Below are positions 29,588 through 37,935 of a DNA stretch of 46,406 nucleotides, piece after piece. Each line of letters starts with the position of its first letter. Within the stretch, counting starts at the first letter, position 1. A model generated the notes under the pieces. The model had not been told where the DNA came from, did no database searches, and saw nothing but the letters and a program-made list of their open reading frames with translations. The stretch covers positions 1 to 46,406 of the forward strand of contig DATJUT010000040.1 in NCBI GenBank assembly GCA_035502185.1, read 5' to 3'. Made by a program: the position numbers and the translations under genes. This DNA is from Gemmatimonadales bacterium. Its GTDB lineage: Bacteria > Gemmatimonadota > Gemmatimonadetes > Gemmatimonadales > JACORV01.

Positions 29588-30504
29588 CGCCACGCCGTCG
29601 TGAGGCCGAACCGGTAGGTCGCGCCGAAGTCGTTCACCCCCCCGTCCCGGGCCAGGTAGACCCGATACCGGCCGGCGACGACCCCGAAGCCCAGGCGGCT
29701 GCGCCACACGGACACGCCGTCCTCGACCTCGCGCGCCGCGCCCACGTCCACCTCGAGCACGCGCGCCAGCGCGAGGCCCGCGGAGAGCAGGTGCTGCACG
29801 CCCTCCCCGTGGGACCAGGTGGCGCCGTAGCGCAGGGTCACGACGCCGCTGCTGCCCAGCATCGGGCTGGGCAGTGTGCGGTAGGAGGTAGCGACGCTGT
29901 AGGACGCCGCCTCCTCCGCCTGCCGGAACGTCGGATCGAAGAACCGGGTCGCGAACGCGAGCGTGATGCGGTTCGGGTCCGTGTAGCGCAGGCCCACGTC
30001 CAGCCCCAGCTGGTTGCGGGACTCGACATCGAGCTGCCCCGCCATGCTGCGCACCGCCGCGCCCGCCACCAGGCCCGGAGCGACGGAGCGGGCGAAGCCC
30101 AGCGAGATCACCTCCGCGTACACGGGGACGTCGCCCCCGATGCCCTCCGGGCTCGTCTCCGTGCGGACCAGGCCGTCCACGCCCAGCCGGCCGTACACCG
30201 CGTTGAGCGTGCCGAGCGCGCCCAGGCGGATCCCCACCGCAGCGATGCCTCCGCTCACGCCGACGTCGGAAGGGGCGTGGATCGCCTCCACGCCGATGCG
30301 CAGCATCGAGCCGGACCGGTCGAGAACCACGGCGGGCATCCAGAGGGCGGCCGACCCGTCCTCGACCAGTGGCGGCGGCACCACGAGCGTCGCGCCGGCG
30401 ACCTGCCACAGGTCGGAGGCGACGGCCGCCTGGCCGAACGCGTCGCGCGCGATGCCGAGACGGCCGACGACCACGAGGGCGAGGACGGCTCCGCGGGCGC
30501 GCAT
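29584..30504 (-). CDS. outer-membrane beta-barrel protein, function unknown
   Basis: Encodes 306 residues. A signal peptide (1 to about 25, ending DAFGQA) is followed by repeated amphipathic strands with alternating Gly/aromatic residues (AVYGRLGVDGLVRTETSP, VYAEVISLGFARSVAPGLVAGAAVRS, YRVYLARDGGVNDFGATYRFGL) and a C-terminal strand ending in an aromatic (TTAWR). The layout recalls PorV/PorQ or UPF0164-type outer-membrane proteins, but no specific family is certain. It is first in a two-gene unit with rlmN. The start is probably leaderless, since the -35 box is 29 nt before the ATG. Confidence 0.7.
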   Translation of the reverse strand: MRARGAVLALVVVGRLGIARDAFGQAAVASDLWQVAGATLVVPPPLVEDGSAALWMPAVVLDRSGSMLRIGVEAIHAPSDVGVSGGIAAVGIRLGALGTLNAVYGRLGVDGLVRTETSPEGIGGDVPVYAEVISLGFARSVAPGLVAGAAVRSMAGQLDVESRNQLGLDVGLRYTDPNRITLAFATRFFDPTFRQAEEAASYSVATSYRTLPSPMLGSSGVVTLRYGATWSHGEGVQHLLSAGLALARVLEVDVGAAREVEDGVSVWRSRLGFGVVAGRYRVYLARDGGVNDFGATYRFGLTTAWR

Positions 30505-30509
30505 GGGCG

Positions 30510-30539
30510 AAGCTTCACCCGTGGATTGGCCGCTGTCAA
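30510..30539 (-). promoter_or_regulatory. promoter of the beta-barrel protein and rlmN
   Basis: Minus strand: consensus TTGACA (30539-30534), 18-nt spacer, AAGCTT (30515-30510), then 5 nt to the ATG at 30504. The -35 is perfect, the -10 weak. With this spacing transcription would begin at the A of the ATG. It is back to back with the plus-strand promoter at 30553. Confidence 0.5.
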
Positions 30540-30552
30540 GCGATCGGTCAGC

Positions 30553-30581
30553 TTGCTCAAGTTGTGGAGCGCCATTAACTT
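30553..30581 (+). promoter_or_regulatory. promoter of the EIIA-Ntr-like operon
   Basis: TTGCTC (30553-30558), exactly 17 nt, TAACTT (30576-30581). Transcription would start near 30588. Nine nt after the -10 box is an ATG (30591) that opens a 9-codon reading frame ending at TGA 30618-30620, overlapping the GTG start of the PTS gene at 30611. Confidence 0.5.
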
Positions 30582-30610
30582 CCGCGCGTCATGAGGCGCC
30601 TCCCGCCGTC

Positions 30611-31066
30611 GTGCTCCTGAGCCAACTGCTGGCCCCAGAACGCGTCCGAGTCCCCCTCGTCTCGCGGGACAAGGCGACCATCCTTCGCGAGCTGGTGGAG
30701 CTGCTGGTCCACTCCTCCGGCGGCTCGCCCGAGGACATCCTGCACGCCGTCCGCGAGAGGGAGGACTGCCAGTCCACGGGCTTCGGCCACGGAGTGGCGA
30801 TCCCCCACGCGCGCACCCCTTCGCTGCCGGGCCTGATGCTCGTGGCGGGTCAGACCTCGACCCCCATCGACTACGGGGCCCTGGACGGCAAGCCCGTACG
30901 GCTGTTCTTCCTGCTGGCGGGGCCCGAGACCGTGGCGGCATCGCAGGTGCGCGTGCTGGCCCGGATCGCCCGCCTGGTGCGGCGCGAGTACGTGCGGGAC
31001 CGGCTGCTGGAGGCGGGAACGGCCGAGGCGTTCTGCCAGGTGGTGCGCGAGGCCGAGGGGCAGTGA
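30611..31066 (+). CDS. PTS EIIA-like (nitrogen-type) regulatory protein
   Basis: Encodes 151 residues from GTG 30611. LLSQLLAPERVRVPLVSRDKATILRELVELL matches the N-terminus of EIIA-Ntr/fructose-type EIIA, and the phosphorylated histidine is His66 in TGFGHGVAIPHAR. EIIA-Ntr proteins usually have regulatory roles in nitrogen, potassium or envelope stress, not sugar uptake; no sugar permease gene is nearby. The stop overlaps the VanZ-like gene by GTGA. Confidence 0.88.
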   Translation: MLLSQLLAPERVRVPLVSRDKATILRELVELLVHSSGGSPEDILHAVREREDCQSTGFGHGVAIPHARTPSLPGLMLVAGQTSTPIDYGALDGKPVRLFFLLAGPETVAASQVRVLARIARLVRREYVRDRLLEAGTAEAFCQVVREAEGQ

Positions 31067-31452
31067 GCCCGGATCAGGACGTCCCGAGCCGGGCGTGGGT
31101 GGCGCTGGTCCTGTGGCTGGTGCTGCAGGTGACGTTGACGTCGCTGCCGGGGAAGGCCATCCCGGTCGACCTGCCGCATCCGCTGGACTGGCTCGGCCAC
31201 GCCTCCCTGTACGCCGGGATCGGGGGGCTGGTGGCGCGGGTGGGGGTGCTGCGGCGCTGGCCGTCTCGGCGCCTCGTCGTGGCCGGGATCCTGCTCTCGG
31301 CGTGGGCCGCGCTCGACGAGCTGCACCAGCTGTTCATTCCGGGCCGCGACGCCGAGGTGAGCGACTGGGTGAGCGACACCGTGGGCGGTGCGCTGGGACT
31401 CTACGTGGGGATGCGACTGATGAATTCGAGGTTCGCCCGATGGCTTCGCTAG
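31063..31452 (+). CDS. VanZ-like membrane protein
   Basis: Encodes 129 residues from GTG 31063. Four hydrophobic segments: 13-28, 45-60, 71-88 and 103-118. The conserved VanZ-family elements are visible: the 'H...Y' in LGHASLYAGIGG and DELHQLFIPGRDAEVSDWVSDTVGGALG. In enterococci VanZ gives low-level teicoplanin resistance; most homologues have no known role and this one should not be read as a resistance gene. Overlaps aspS by 13 nt. Confidence 0.88.
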   Translation: MSPDQDVPSRAWVALVLWLVLQVTLTSLPGKAIPVDLPHPLDWLGHASLYAGIGGLVARVGVLRRWPSRRLVVAGILLSAWAALDELHQLFIPGRDAEVSDWVSDTVGGALGLYVGMRLMNSRFARWLR

Positions 31453-33215
31453 CCGCGACGTCACTGCGCACGCACTGGTGCGGAGAGCTGCGCGCGGCGC
31501 ATGCCGGCTCGGAGGTCCGCCTCGGCGGCTGGGTGCACCGCCGGCGCGACCTCGGCGGCATCGTGTTCGTGGACCTGCGCGACCGGGAGGGGATCGTCCA
31601 GGTCGCCTTCGGCCCGGGCTGGTCGCCGCCGGAGGTCCTCGAGCGCGCGGGAGCGCTGGTGGCCGAGGCGGCCATCATCGTCCACGGCGTCGTGGAGCGC
31701 CGTCCCGCGGGGCAGGCCAACGACGAGATGCCCACCGGCGAGGTCGAGGTGCATGCGACCTCGGTCGCGATCGTCGGCCCGACCGTCACGCCGGCCATCC
31801 CCGTCGCGCGGGTGCGCGGGGAGGCGCTGGCGGCCGAGGAGCTGCGGCTGCGCTACCGCTACCTCGACCTGCGGCGCCCCGAGCTGTACCGGAGCCTGGA
31901 GCTGCGGCACCGCCTGCTGCAGCGCACCCGGAGCGAGCTGGCGCGCCGCGGCTTCCTCGAGGTCGAGACCCCGATCCTCACCAAGCCGACGCCGGAAGGG
32001 GCCCGGGATTTCCTGGTGCCCTCGCGCGTGTACCCGGGGCAGTTCTACGCGCTGCCCCAGTCGCCGCAGCTCTACAAGCAGCTGCTGATGGTGTCGGGGT
32101 ACGACCGCTACTTCCAGCTGGCCCGCTGCTTCCGGGACGAGGACCAGCGGGCTGACCGCCAGCTCGAGTTCACGCAGATCGACCTCGAGTGCTCGTTCGT
32201 CACGCCCGAGGACATCTACGCGGTCACGGAGGCGGTGCTGGTCGCGCTGTGGGACGAGGCGGGCAAGCAGGTCCAGGCGCCGTTCCCGCGGATGGCGTAT
32301 CGCGACGCGATGGCGCGCTACGGCACCGACAAGCCCGACCTCCGCTTCGGGCTCGAGATCCGCGACCTCACCGCGCGGATCGGCGAGGGGAGCGGCGAGT
32401 TCCTCCGGGCCGCGGTCGCGCGCGGCGAGCACGTGCACGCGCTGGTGGTGCCCGGCGGGGCGGCGCTGTCGCGCAAGGACCTGGATCAGCTCACCGCCGA
32501 GGCCAAGACGATGCGCGCGTCGGGGCTGGTGTGGGCGAAGCGCGCCGCGGACGGCGTCACCGGGCCGGGCGCGAAGGCCTTCGGGGAGGCGGCGCTGGAG
32601 GCGCTGGCGCTGGCCGAGGGCGACCTGGTGCTGGGGTGCGCGGGCCCCGACGCCGTGGCGCTGCCCGCCCTGGGCCGGGTGCGGCTGGCGGTGATCGCGC
32701 GGCTGGAGCCGGCGCCCGCCCGCGAGCACGCGTTCGTCTGGATCGAGCAGTTCCCCTTGTTCGAGCGCGAGCTCGAGACGGGGGCGCTCACGTTCATGCA
32801 CCATCCGTTCACGGCGCCGCATCCGGACGACGTCGGGCTGCTGACCGCGAACCCGGAGGCGGCGCGCTCGCTGCACTACGACCCGGTCTACAACGGCGTC
32901 GAGCTGGGCAGCGGCTCGATCCGCATCACCGATCCGGCGCTCCAGTCGCTGGTGTTCGAGCGGCTCGGGCTGAGCGCCGAGGAGGCCGAGCACCGCTTCG
33001 GGTTCCTGCTCGAAGCCCTGCGCACCGGGGCGCCGCCGCACGGCGGCATCGCGCTCGGCTTCGACCGGATCGCCATGCTGCTGGCGGGGGGCGAGTCGCT
33101 GCGGGACGTGATCGCGTTCCCCAAGACCGCGGCCGCGCGCGCCCTGTTCGAGGGCGCGCCGACGCACGTGCGCCAGGAGGACCTCGACGTGCTGCGGGTG
33201 AGGATCGTCGAGTGA
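31440..33215 (+). CDS. aspS: aspartyl-tRNA synthetase, bacterial type
   Basis: Charges tRNA with aspartate. Encodes 591 residues from ATG 31440. The N-terminal OB-fold anticodon domain (GGWVHRRRDLGGIVFVDLRDREG) is followed by class II motifs 1-3: FLEVETPILTKPTPEGARDF, RCFRDEDQRADRQLEFTQID and GIALGFDRIAMLL. A bacterial GAD insertion lies between motifs 2 and 3. Motif 2 has RQLEFTQID where RQPEFTQID is usual. Whether it also charges tRNA-Asn cannot be judged here. Confidence 0.96.
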   Translation: MASLAATSLRTHWCGELRAAHAGSEVRLGGWVHRRRDLGGIVFVDLRDREGIVQVAFGPGWSPPEVLERAGALVAEAAIIVHGVVERRPAGQANDEMPTGEVEVHATSVAIVGPTVTPAIPVARVRGEALAAEELRLRYRYLDLRRPELYRSLELRHRLLQRTRSELARRGFLEVETPILTKPTPEGARDFLVPSRVYPGQFYALPQSPQLYKQLLMVSGYDRYFQLARCFRDEDQRADRQLEFTQIDLECSFVTPEDIYAVTEAVLVALWDEAGKQVQAPFPRMAYRDAMARYGTDKPDLRFGLEIRDLTARIGEGSGEFLRAAVARGEHVHALVVPGGAALSRKDLDQLTAEAKTMRASGLVWAKRAADGVTGPGAKAFGEAALEALALAEGDLVLGCAGPDAVALPALGRVRLAVIARLEPAPAREHAFVWIEQFPLFERELETGALTFMHHPFTAPHPDDVGLLTANPEAARSLHYDPVYNGVELGSGSIRITDPALQSLVFERLGLSAEEAEHRFGFLLEALRTGAPPHGGIALGFDRIAMLLAGGESLRDVIAFPKTAAARALFEGAPTHVRQEDLDVLRVRIVE

Positions 33216-34174
33216 CCGGCTCGGCCGACGTCGTGCACCGCCTCAGCGTGGAGGGCGCGGACCCGCTGGCGCTCTCCGGCGTGCACGACGCCAACCTGCA
33301 CGAGCTGGCGCGGCTGGCGGGCGTCCGGGTCTCGCTGCGGGGCGACCAGCTCTCGCTGGCGGGCACGCTCGAGGCGGTGGAGCGCGCGACCGGGCTCGCG
33401 CAGGCGCTGGTGGACCTGGCCCGGATGGGTGAGGCGTTCGGTCCGGAGGAGGTGCGCCGCATCGCCGAGGAGGGCGCGGGGCACGGGGCGCCGGCGCCCA
33501 ACGGCGACCTCAAGATCGTGCTGCCGGGGCTGCGCCGGATCGTGGCGCCGAAGACGGCCGGCCAGCGCGCCTACGTCCAGGCGATGCTCGACAACGACAT
33601 CGTGGTCTCCATCGGCCCGGCCGGGACCGGGAAGACCTACCTCGCGGTCGCCGTCGCCGTGGACCTGCTGCACAAGAAGCGGGTGCGGCGCATCATCCTC
33701 GCGCGTCCGGCCGTCGAGGCCGGCGAGCGGCTCGGGTTCCTGCCGGGCGACATGCAGGCGAAGGTGGACCCGTACCTGCGCCCGCTGTACGACGCGCTCG
33801 AGGACATGATGCCGCACGACCGGGTGCAGCACGCGCTCGAGACGCGGGTGATCGAGATCGCGCCCCTGGCGTACATGCGGGGCCGGACGCTGGCCGACGC
33901 GTTCGTGATCCTCGACGAGGCGCAGAACACCACCGGGATGCAGATGAAGATGCTGCTGACCCGGCTGGGCGTGAATTCGCGGGCGGTGATCACGGCGGAC
34001 AAGACGCAGATCGACCTCGCGCAGCACGAGGAGTCGGGGATCGTGCAGGTCGAGCGCATCCTGCCGGGCATCGACGGCATCGCCTTCTGCTACCTGGACG
34101 AGGCCGACGTGGTCCGGCACCGGCTGGTGCGCGAGATCATTCGCGCGTACCGGGAGGATCAGCAGAGCCGGTGA
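33212..34174 (+). CDS. phoH: PhoH-family ATPase
   Basis: Encodes 320 residues from GTG 33212, overlapping the aspS stop by GTGA. A KH-like N-terminal part (LARLAGVRVSLRGDQLSLAG) precedes the helicase-like ATPase core: Walker A GPAGTGKT, ARPAVEAGERLGFLPGD, and Walker B AFVILDEAQN. PhoH proteins are thought to work in RNA metabolism and very often sit next to pgpH and ybeY, as here, which supports a shared role in ribosome or RNA quality control. Confidence 0.94.
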   Translation: MTGSADVVHRLSVEGADPLALSGVHDANLHELARLAGVRVSLRGDQLSLAGTLEAVERATGLAQALVDLARMGEAFGPEEVRRIAEEGAGHGAPAPNGDLKIVLPGLRRIVAPKTAGQRAYVQAMLDNDIVVSIGPAGTGKTYLAVAVAVDLLHKKRVRRIILARPAVEAGERLGFLPGDMQAKVDPYLRPLYDALEDMMPHDRVQHALETRVIEIAPLAYMRGRTLADAFVILDEAQNTTGMQMKMLLTRLGVNSRAVITADKTQIDLAQHEESGIVQVERILPGIDGIAFCYLDEADVVRHRLVREIIRAYREDQQSR

Positions 34175-36333
34175 GGCTGCTGCCCGCGGTGCGCCGCCAC
34201 GCCTCCCGGCTGCTGCTCGCGCTGCTGGTGGCGGTCGTGGCGTACCTGGCCTTCCCGCGGGCGGCCTGGCTGGTGTCGGCGCCGCGAGCCGTGGGCGCCG
34301 TGGCCAGCGTGGACGTGATCGCGCCCTTCGGCTTCCTGGTGCCGAAGACGGCCGCGCAGCGCGCCCGCGAGGCCGAGGCGCTGGCCGCCACCGTGAAGCC
34401 GCTGATCACCTCCCACCCGGAGCTGGCCGACAGCGCGGCGGACGCCGCGGCGCACTACTTCGCCGCGCTGGACTCTGCGGTCGCGGCCGGCGGCACGCTC
34501 CGGGACGCTTCCCGCGCGGCCGGCGTGCCGCTCGAGGGCGCCGACCTCGCGGCCCTCGCCGGCCCCGGGCAGCGCGCGGCGCTGCGGCGCTCGCTGGTCG
34601 CGGCGCTGCGCCAGTCCGCCGACGGCTATCTCGCGCCCGGCCTGTCCACCACGGAGCTCGGCCGGGATGTCGTGCTGCGGCGCGGGGCCGACGAGCGGGT
34701 CGTCACCAGCGACAGCCTGCGGCCGTTCGGGGATTTCCTCGAGCGGGCGGCCCAGCTGCAGCCGGAGCGCCGCGCGGCGGCCGCCGAGCAGGTCTACGAG
34801 CGGCTGCTCGGGACGTTCTTCCGCCCGACGCTGGTGTACGAGCGCGCCGAGACCGAGCGGCGCCGGGACGCGCTGCGCCTGACCGTCGACTCGGTCGAGG
34901 CGTCGGTCCAGCCGGGCGAGAAGATCATCGGGGCGCACGAGGTCGTGGACCAGCTCGCCGCGGCGAAGCTCGCGGCCTACCGCGCGGTGCTCGAGCGGGG
35001 CGGCGCCGGCCGGGTGCGTGGCGCGGTCTCGGCCCTCGGGCTGGTGGGCCTGGAGACCGTGCTGTGCGTGCTGTTCGGCGTCGTGTGCTACTTCGTGCGG
35101 CGCCCGCTGTACGAGTCCCTGCGCTCGCTCGGGTTCTTCGCCGCCGGCTTCGCGGTCGTGGTCGCCGCCGCGGGGATGCTGGCCCGCTGGGCGCCGGCCA
35201 CGCCGGAGCTGATTCCGATCGCGCTCGCGGCCATCCCGTTCTCCGTGCTGTTCGACGGCCGCATCGCGGCGGTCGCCGCGATGGTGCTCGCGGCCGTGAT
35301 CGGCGTCCAGCCGGCCTCGGGCGGCTCCCAGGCCCTGTTCCTCACCTTCGTCGGCGGCGTCGCGGCGGCGCTCTCGGTGCAGCGCATCCGGCGCCGCACC
35401 CAGACGTACTACTCCATCGCGATCGTCGCCGCGGTCTACGCCGTCGCCTCGGTGGTCTCGGGGGCTGCGGCCGGCGAGCCGGCGGCGGCGATCGGGAGAT
35501 CGGCCGTCCTCGGCGGCATCAACGCCCTGGCGTCGGCGGCGCTCGCGATGCTGGTCCTGCCGCTGGCCGAGCGCTTCACCCGCAGCACGACCGACCTGAC
35601 GCTGCTGGAGCTGTCGGATCCCGACCGGCCGCTGCTGCGCCGGCTCGCGACGGAGGCCCCGGGCACCTACGCGCATTCCGTCGCCATGGCCAACCTGTGC
35701 GAGGCCGCGTGCAACGCGATCGGCGCGAACGGACTGCTGGCCCGGGTCGGCTGCTACTACCACGACGTGGGGAAGCTCAAGCACCCGCAGTACTTCGCCG
35801 AAAACCAGAGCGGCGGGAAGCGGCCGCACGACCAGCTCCGGCCCAGCGTGTCGGCTGCGGTCATCCGGCGCCACGTGGAGGACGGGCTTGCCCTGGCCGC
35901 CGAGCACCGGCTGCCCGAGGCGGTGCGGGCCTTCATCCCGGAGCACCACGGCACCTCGCCGATCTCCTTCTTCCTGGAGCGGGCCCGCGCCGAGGAGCCG
36001 TCCGCCCTCGCCCGCGAGGAGCTGTTCCGCTACCCCGGCCCCCTGCCGCGCTCGGCCGAGACGGCGGTCGCGCTGCTCGGCGATGCGGTGGAAGCGGCGC
36101 TGCGGGTCCTCGACGACCCGACGCCCGAGACGGTGGCCGACGCCATCGACCACCTCATCGAGTCCAGGGTCGAGAGCGGGCAGCTGCGGGAGGCGCCGCT
36201 CACCCTCGCGCAGATCGAGACGGTCAAGCAGGAGTTCGTGCGCGCCTACACGGCGATGTTCCACAACCGCGTGGAGTACCCGGAGGATTCCGGCGGCATC
36301 ACCGCTGACTGGGAGAGCGGCCACCACGGTTGA
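34171..36333 (+). CDS. pgpH: 7TM-HD membrane protein, PgpH-type c-di-AMP phosphodiesterase
   Basis: Encodes 720 residues from GTG 34171 (GTGA overlap with phoH). Order: one N-terminal membrane span (about 14-36), an extracytoplasmic 7TMR-HDED domain (about 45-285), seven membrane spans (about 288-475), then a cytosolic HD domain with TYAHSVAMANL, YYHDVGKLKHPQYF and IPEHHGTSPISFF. This is the PgpH architecture; PgpH of Listeria degrades c-di-AMP. Whether this organism makes c-di-AMP is not shown in the window, so the substrate is inferred from family. Confidence 0.93.
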   Translation: MRLLPAVRRHASRLLLALLVAVVAYLAFPRAAWLVSAPRAVGAVASVDVIAPFGFLVPKTAAQRAREAEALAATVKPLITSHPELADSAADAAAHYFAALDSAVAAGGTLRDASRAAGVPLEGADLAALAGPGQRAALRRSLVAALRQSADGYLAPGLSTTELGRDVVLRRGADERVVTSDSLRPFGDFLERAAQLQPERRAAAAEQVYERLLGTFFRPTLVYERAETERRRDALRLTVDSVEASVQPGEKIIGAHEVVDQLAAAKLAAYRAVLERGGAGRVRGAVSALGLVGLETVLCVLFGVVCYFVRRPLYESLRSLGFFAAGFAVVVAAAGMLARWAPATPELIPIALAAIPFSVLFDGRIAAVAAMVLAAVIGVQPASGGSQALFLTFVGGVAAALSVQRIRRRTQTYYSIAIVAAVYAVASVVSGAAAGEPAAAIGRSAVLGGINALASAALAMLVLPLAERFTRSTTDLTLLELSDPDRPLLRRLATEAPGTYAHSVAMANLCEAACNAIGANGLLARVGCYYHDVGKLKHPQYFAENQSGGKRPHDQLRPSVSAAVIRRHVEDGLALAAEHRLPEAVRAFIPEHHGTSPISFFLERARAEEPSALAREELFRYPGPLPRSAETAVALLGDAVEAALRVLDDPTPETVADAIDHLIESRVESGQLREAPLTLAQIETVKQEFVRAYTAMFHNRVEYPEDSGGITADWESGHHG

Positions 36334-36334
36334 C

Positions 36335-36754
36335 GTGCGGGTGTCGGCCGGGGTGCGCGCGAGGCTGCCGCGGGCGGAGGCCGTGCGGCTGGCGCGCGCC
36401 GTGCTGCGGGCCGAGGGCGTGCGGCGCGCCGTCCTGTCCATCTCGTTCGTGGGCCGGCGCCGCATCCGGGGCCTCAACCGCCGCCACCTCGGTCACGACC
36501 GGGAGACCGACGTCCTGGCCTTCGGTCTCGGCGGCGTGAGCGGCCTGGTGGTGGGCGACATCTACTGCGCGCCGGAGATCGCGGCCCGCCAGGCCGCGCG
36601 GTTCGGGACCGGCGAGCGCGAGGAGCTGCGCCGCCTGGTGGTGCACGGGGTCCTGCACGTGCTGGGCTACGACCATCCGGAGGGCCCGGGCCGCACCCGG
36701 GGCCGGATGTGGCGCCGCCAGGAGCTGCTGCTGGCGCGCCTGGGCCGCCGGTGA
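36335..36754 (+). CDS. ybeY: endoribonuclease YbeY
   Basis: Metal-dependent RNase needed for 16S rRNA 3'-end maturation and 70S quality control. Encodes 139 residues. The zinc motif HGVLHVLGYDH is intact and ETDVLAFGLG and GDIYCAPEIA precede it. GTG 36335 follows the pgpH stop by 1 nt; there is no ATG nearby and the first strand RVSAGVRARLPRAEAVRLA fits this start. The stop overlaps the next gene by GTGA. Confidence 0.94.
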   Translation: MRVSAGVRARLPRAEAVRLARAVLRAEGVRRAVLSISFVGRRRIRGLNRRHLGHDRETDVLAFGLGGVSGLVVGDIYCAPEIAARQAARFGTGEREELRRLVVHGVLHVLGYDHPEGPGRTRGRMWRRQELLLARLGRR

Positions 36755-37935
36755 CCAGCGGCGTCGCGGTGCCCCTGGCCGGGGCCGCCCTCGCCACGGC
36801 GTGGGCGGCGCTGCTGGCGCTCGCCGACGGAGCCCTGGCTGCCGATCCGGCCCTGGCCGAGACGGCGCTGGTCGGCGCCTACGCCGAGAAGCCCGAGCGG
36901 TTCCGCCGCGCGCTCGCGCTGGGCCGCATCGTCTTCCTCGCCCTCGCCGCGGTCGGGGCCTCGGGGGCGCTGGCGTGGTGGCGCACCGACATCGCCCGTG
37001 CCGCCCTGGCGCTGGCGACCGTCGTGGTCGTGGTCGCCGCTGTCGGCGACCTCGGGCCCCGCGCGCTCGGCCTGTGGCGCGGCGCGCGGCTCGGGCCCGC
37101 TGCCGTGCGCACGGCCGCCACGTCCCTCGACATCATCGTCCCCCTCATCGTCGCGGCCGGGATCGTGGACCGCGCGCTCGGCCGGCTGGTCGGCATCGCG
37201 GCCGGCGGCCAGACCGCCGCGCCCGACCCCGCCCAGCGCGACATGCTGCTCGGCGTATTCGCGCTGGCGGACACGATGGTGAGCGAGGTGATGACCCCAC
37301 GCGTGGACCTCGTCGGCGTGGATTGCGCCCGCACGTTCGAGGACACCGTGACCGTGGTGGCGAGCGCCGAGCACGCCCGGCTTCCCGCCTTCGACGGAGA
37401 CCTCGACCACATCGTCGGCGTGCTGTACGCCAAGGATCTGCTGCCCGCGCTGTTCAGTGCCGACCCGGGGGCGCGGGGCGCCTGGCGCTCGCTGGTGCGG
37501 CCCGTGGACATCGTGCCGGAGACCAAGACCCTGGACGCGCAGCTGCGGGACTTCCAGCGCGGCCCGGGCCACCTGGCGGTGGTCGTGGACGAGTACGGCG
37601 GCACCGCCGGCATCGTGACGCTCGAGGACGTCCTCGAGGAGATCGTCGGCGAGATCCGCGACGAGTACGACGCCTCCGAGGTGGGGCACGTCGCCGAGCA
37701 GGCGGACGGGAGCTGGCTGGTGGACGGGCGGACGCCGCTCGACGAGCTGGCCGGCGCGCTCGGCACGCCGTTCGCCCACGAAGAGGTGACCACGGCCGGC
37801 GGCCTCGCCTACTCGGCGCTGGGTCACGTGCCCGTCGCGGGCGAGCGGCTGGAGCTGCACGGCTGGCAGGTGACGGTGGATCAGGTCGTGCGCCGCAGCA
37901 TCCGCCGGCTGCGGTTCGAGCGGGCGGGCGCGTGA
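36751..37935 (+). CDS. CNNM-CBS-CorC/HlyC domain protein, first copy
   Basis: Encodes 394 residues from GTG 36751. An N-terminal membrane domain of four spans (about 5-22, 52-72, 78-95, 125-145; a divergent CNNM/DUF21), then a CBS pair (VMTPRVDLVGVD near 185; VDIVPETKTLDAQLRDF; VVVDEYGGTAGIVTLEDVLEEIVGEI) and a C-terminal CorC_HlyC domain (WLVDGRTPLDELAGAL). Relatives are cation (magnesium/cobalt) exporters or regulators. It is a tandem paralogue of the next gene. Substrate unknown. Confidence 0.9.
   Translation: MTSGVAVPLAGAALATAWAALLALADGALAADPALAETALVGAYAEKPERFRRALALGRIVFLALAAVGASGALAWWRTDIARAALALATVVVVVAAVGDLGPRALGLWRGARLGPAAVRTAATSLDIIVPLIVAAGIVDRALGRLVGIAAGGQTAAPDPAQRDMLLGVFALADTMVSEVMTPRVDLVGVDCARTFEDTVTVVASAEHARLPAFDGDLDHIVGVLYAKDLLPALFSADPGARGAWRSLVRPVDIVPETKTLDAQLRDFQRGPGHLAVVVDEYGGTAGIVTLEDVLEEIVGEIRDEYDASEVGHVAEQADGSWLVDGRTPLDELAGALGTPFAHEEVTTAGGLAYSALGHVPVAGERLELHGWQVTVDQVVRRSIRRLRFERAGA

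Noticed and set aside
31063-31452. Glycopeptide resistance gene vanZ
   Set aside because: Only the general VanZ-like membrane fold is present, with none of the vanHAX genes. The neighbours are aspS and a PTS regulator, so a resistance reading is unfounded.
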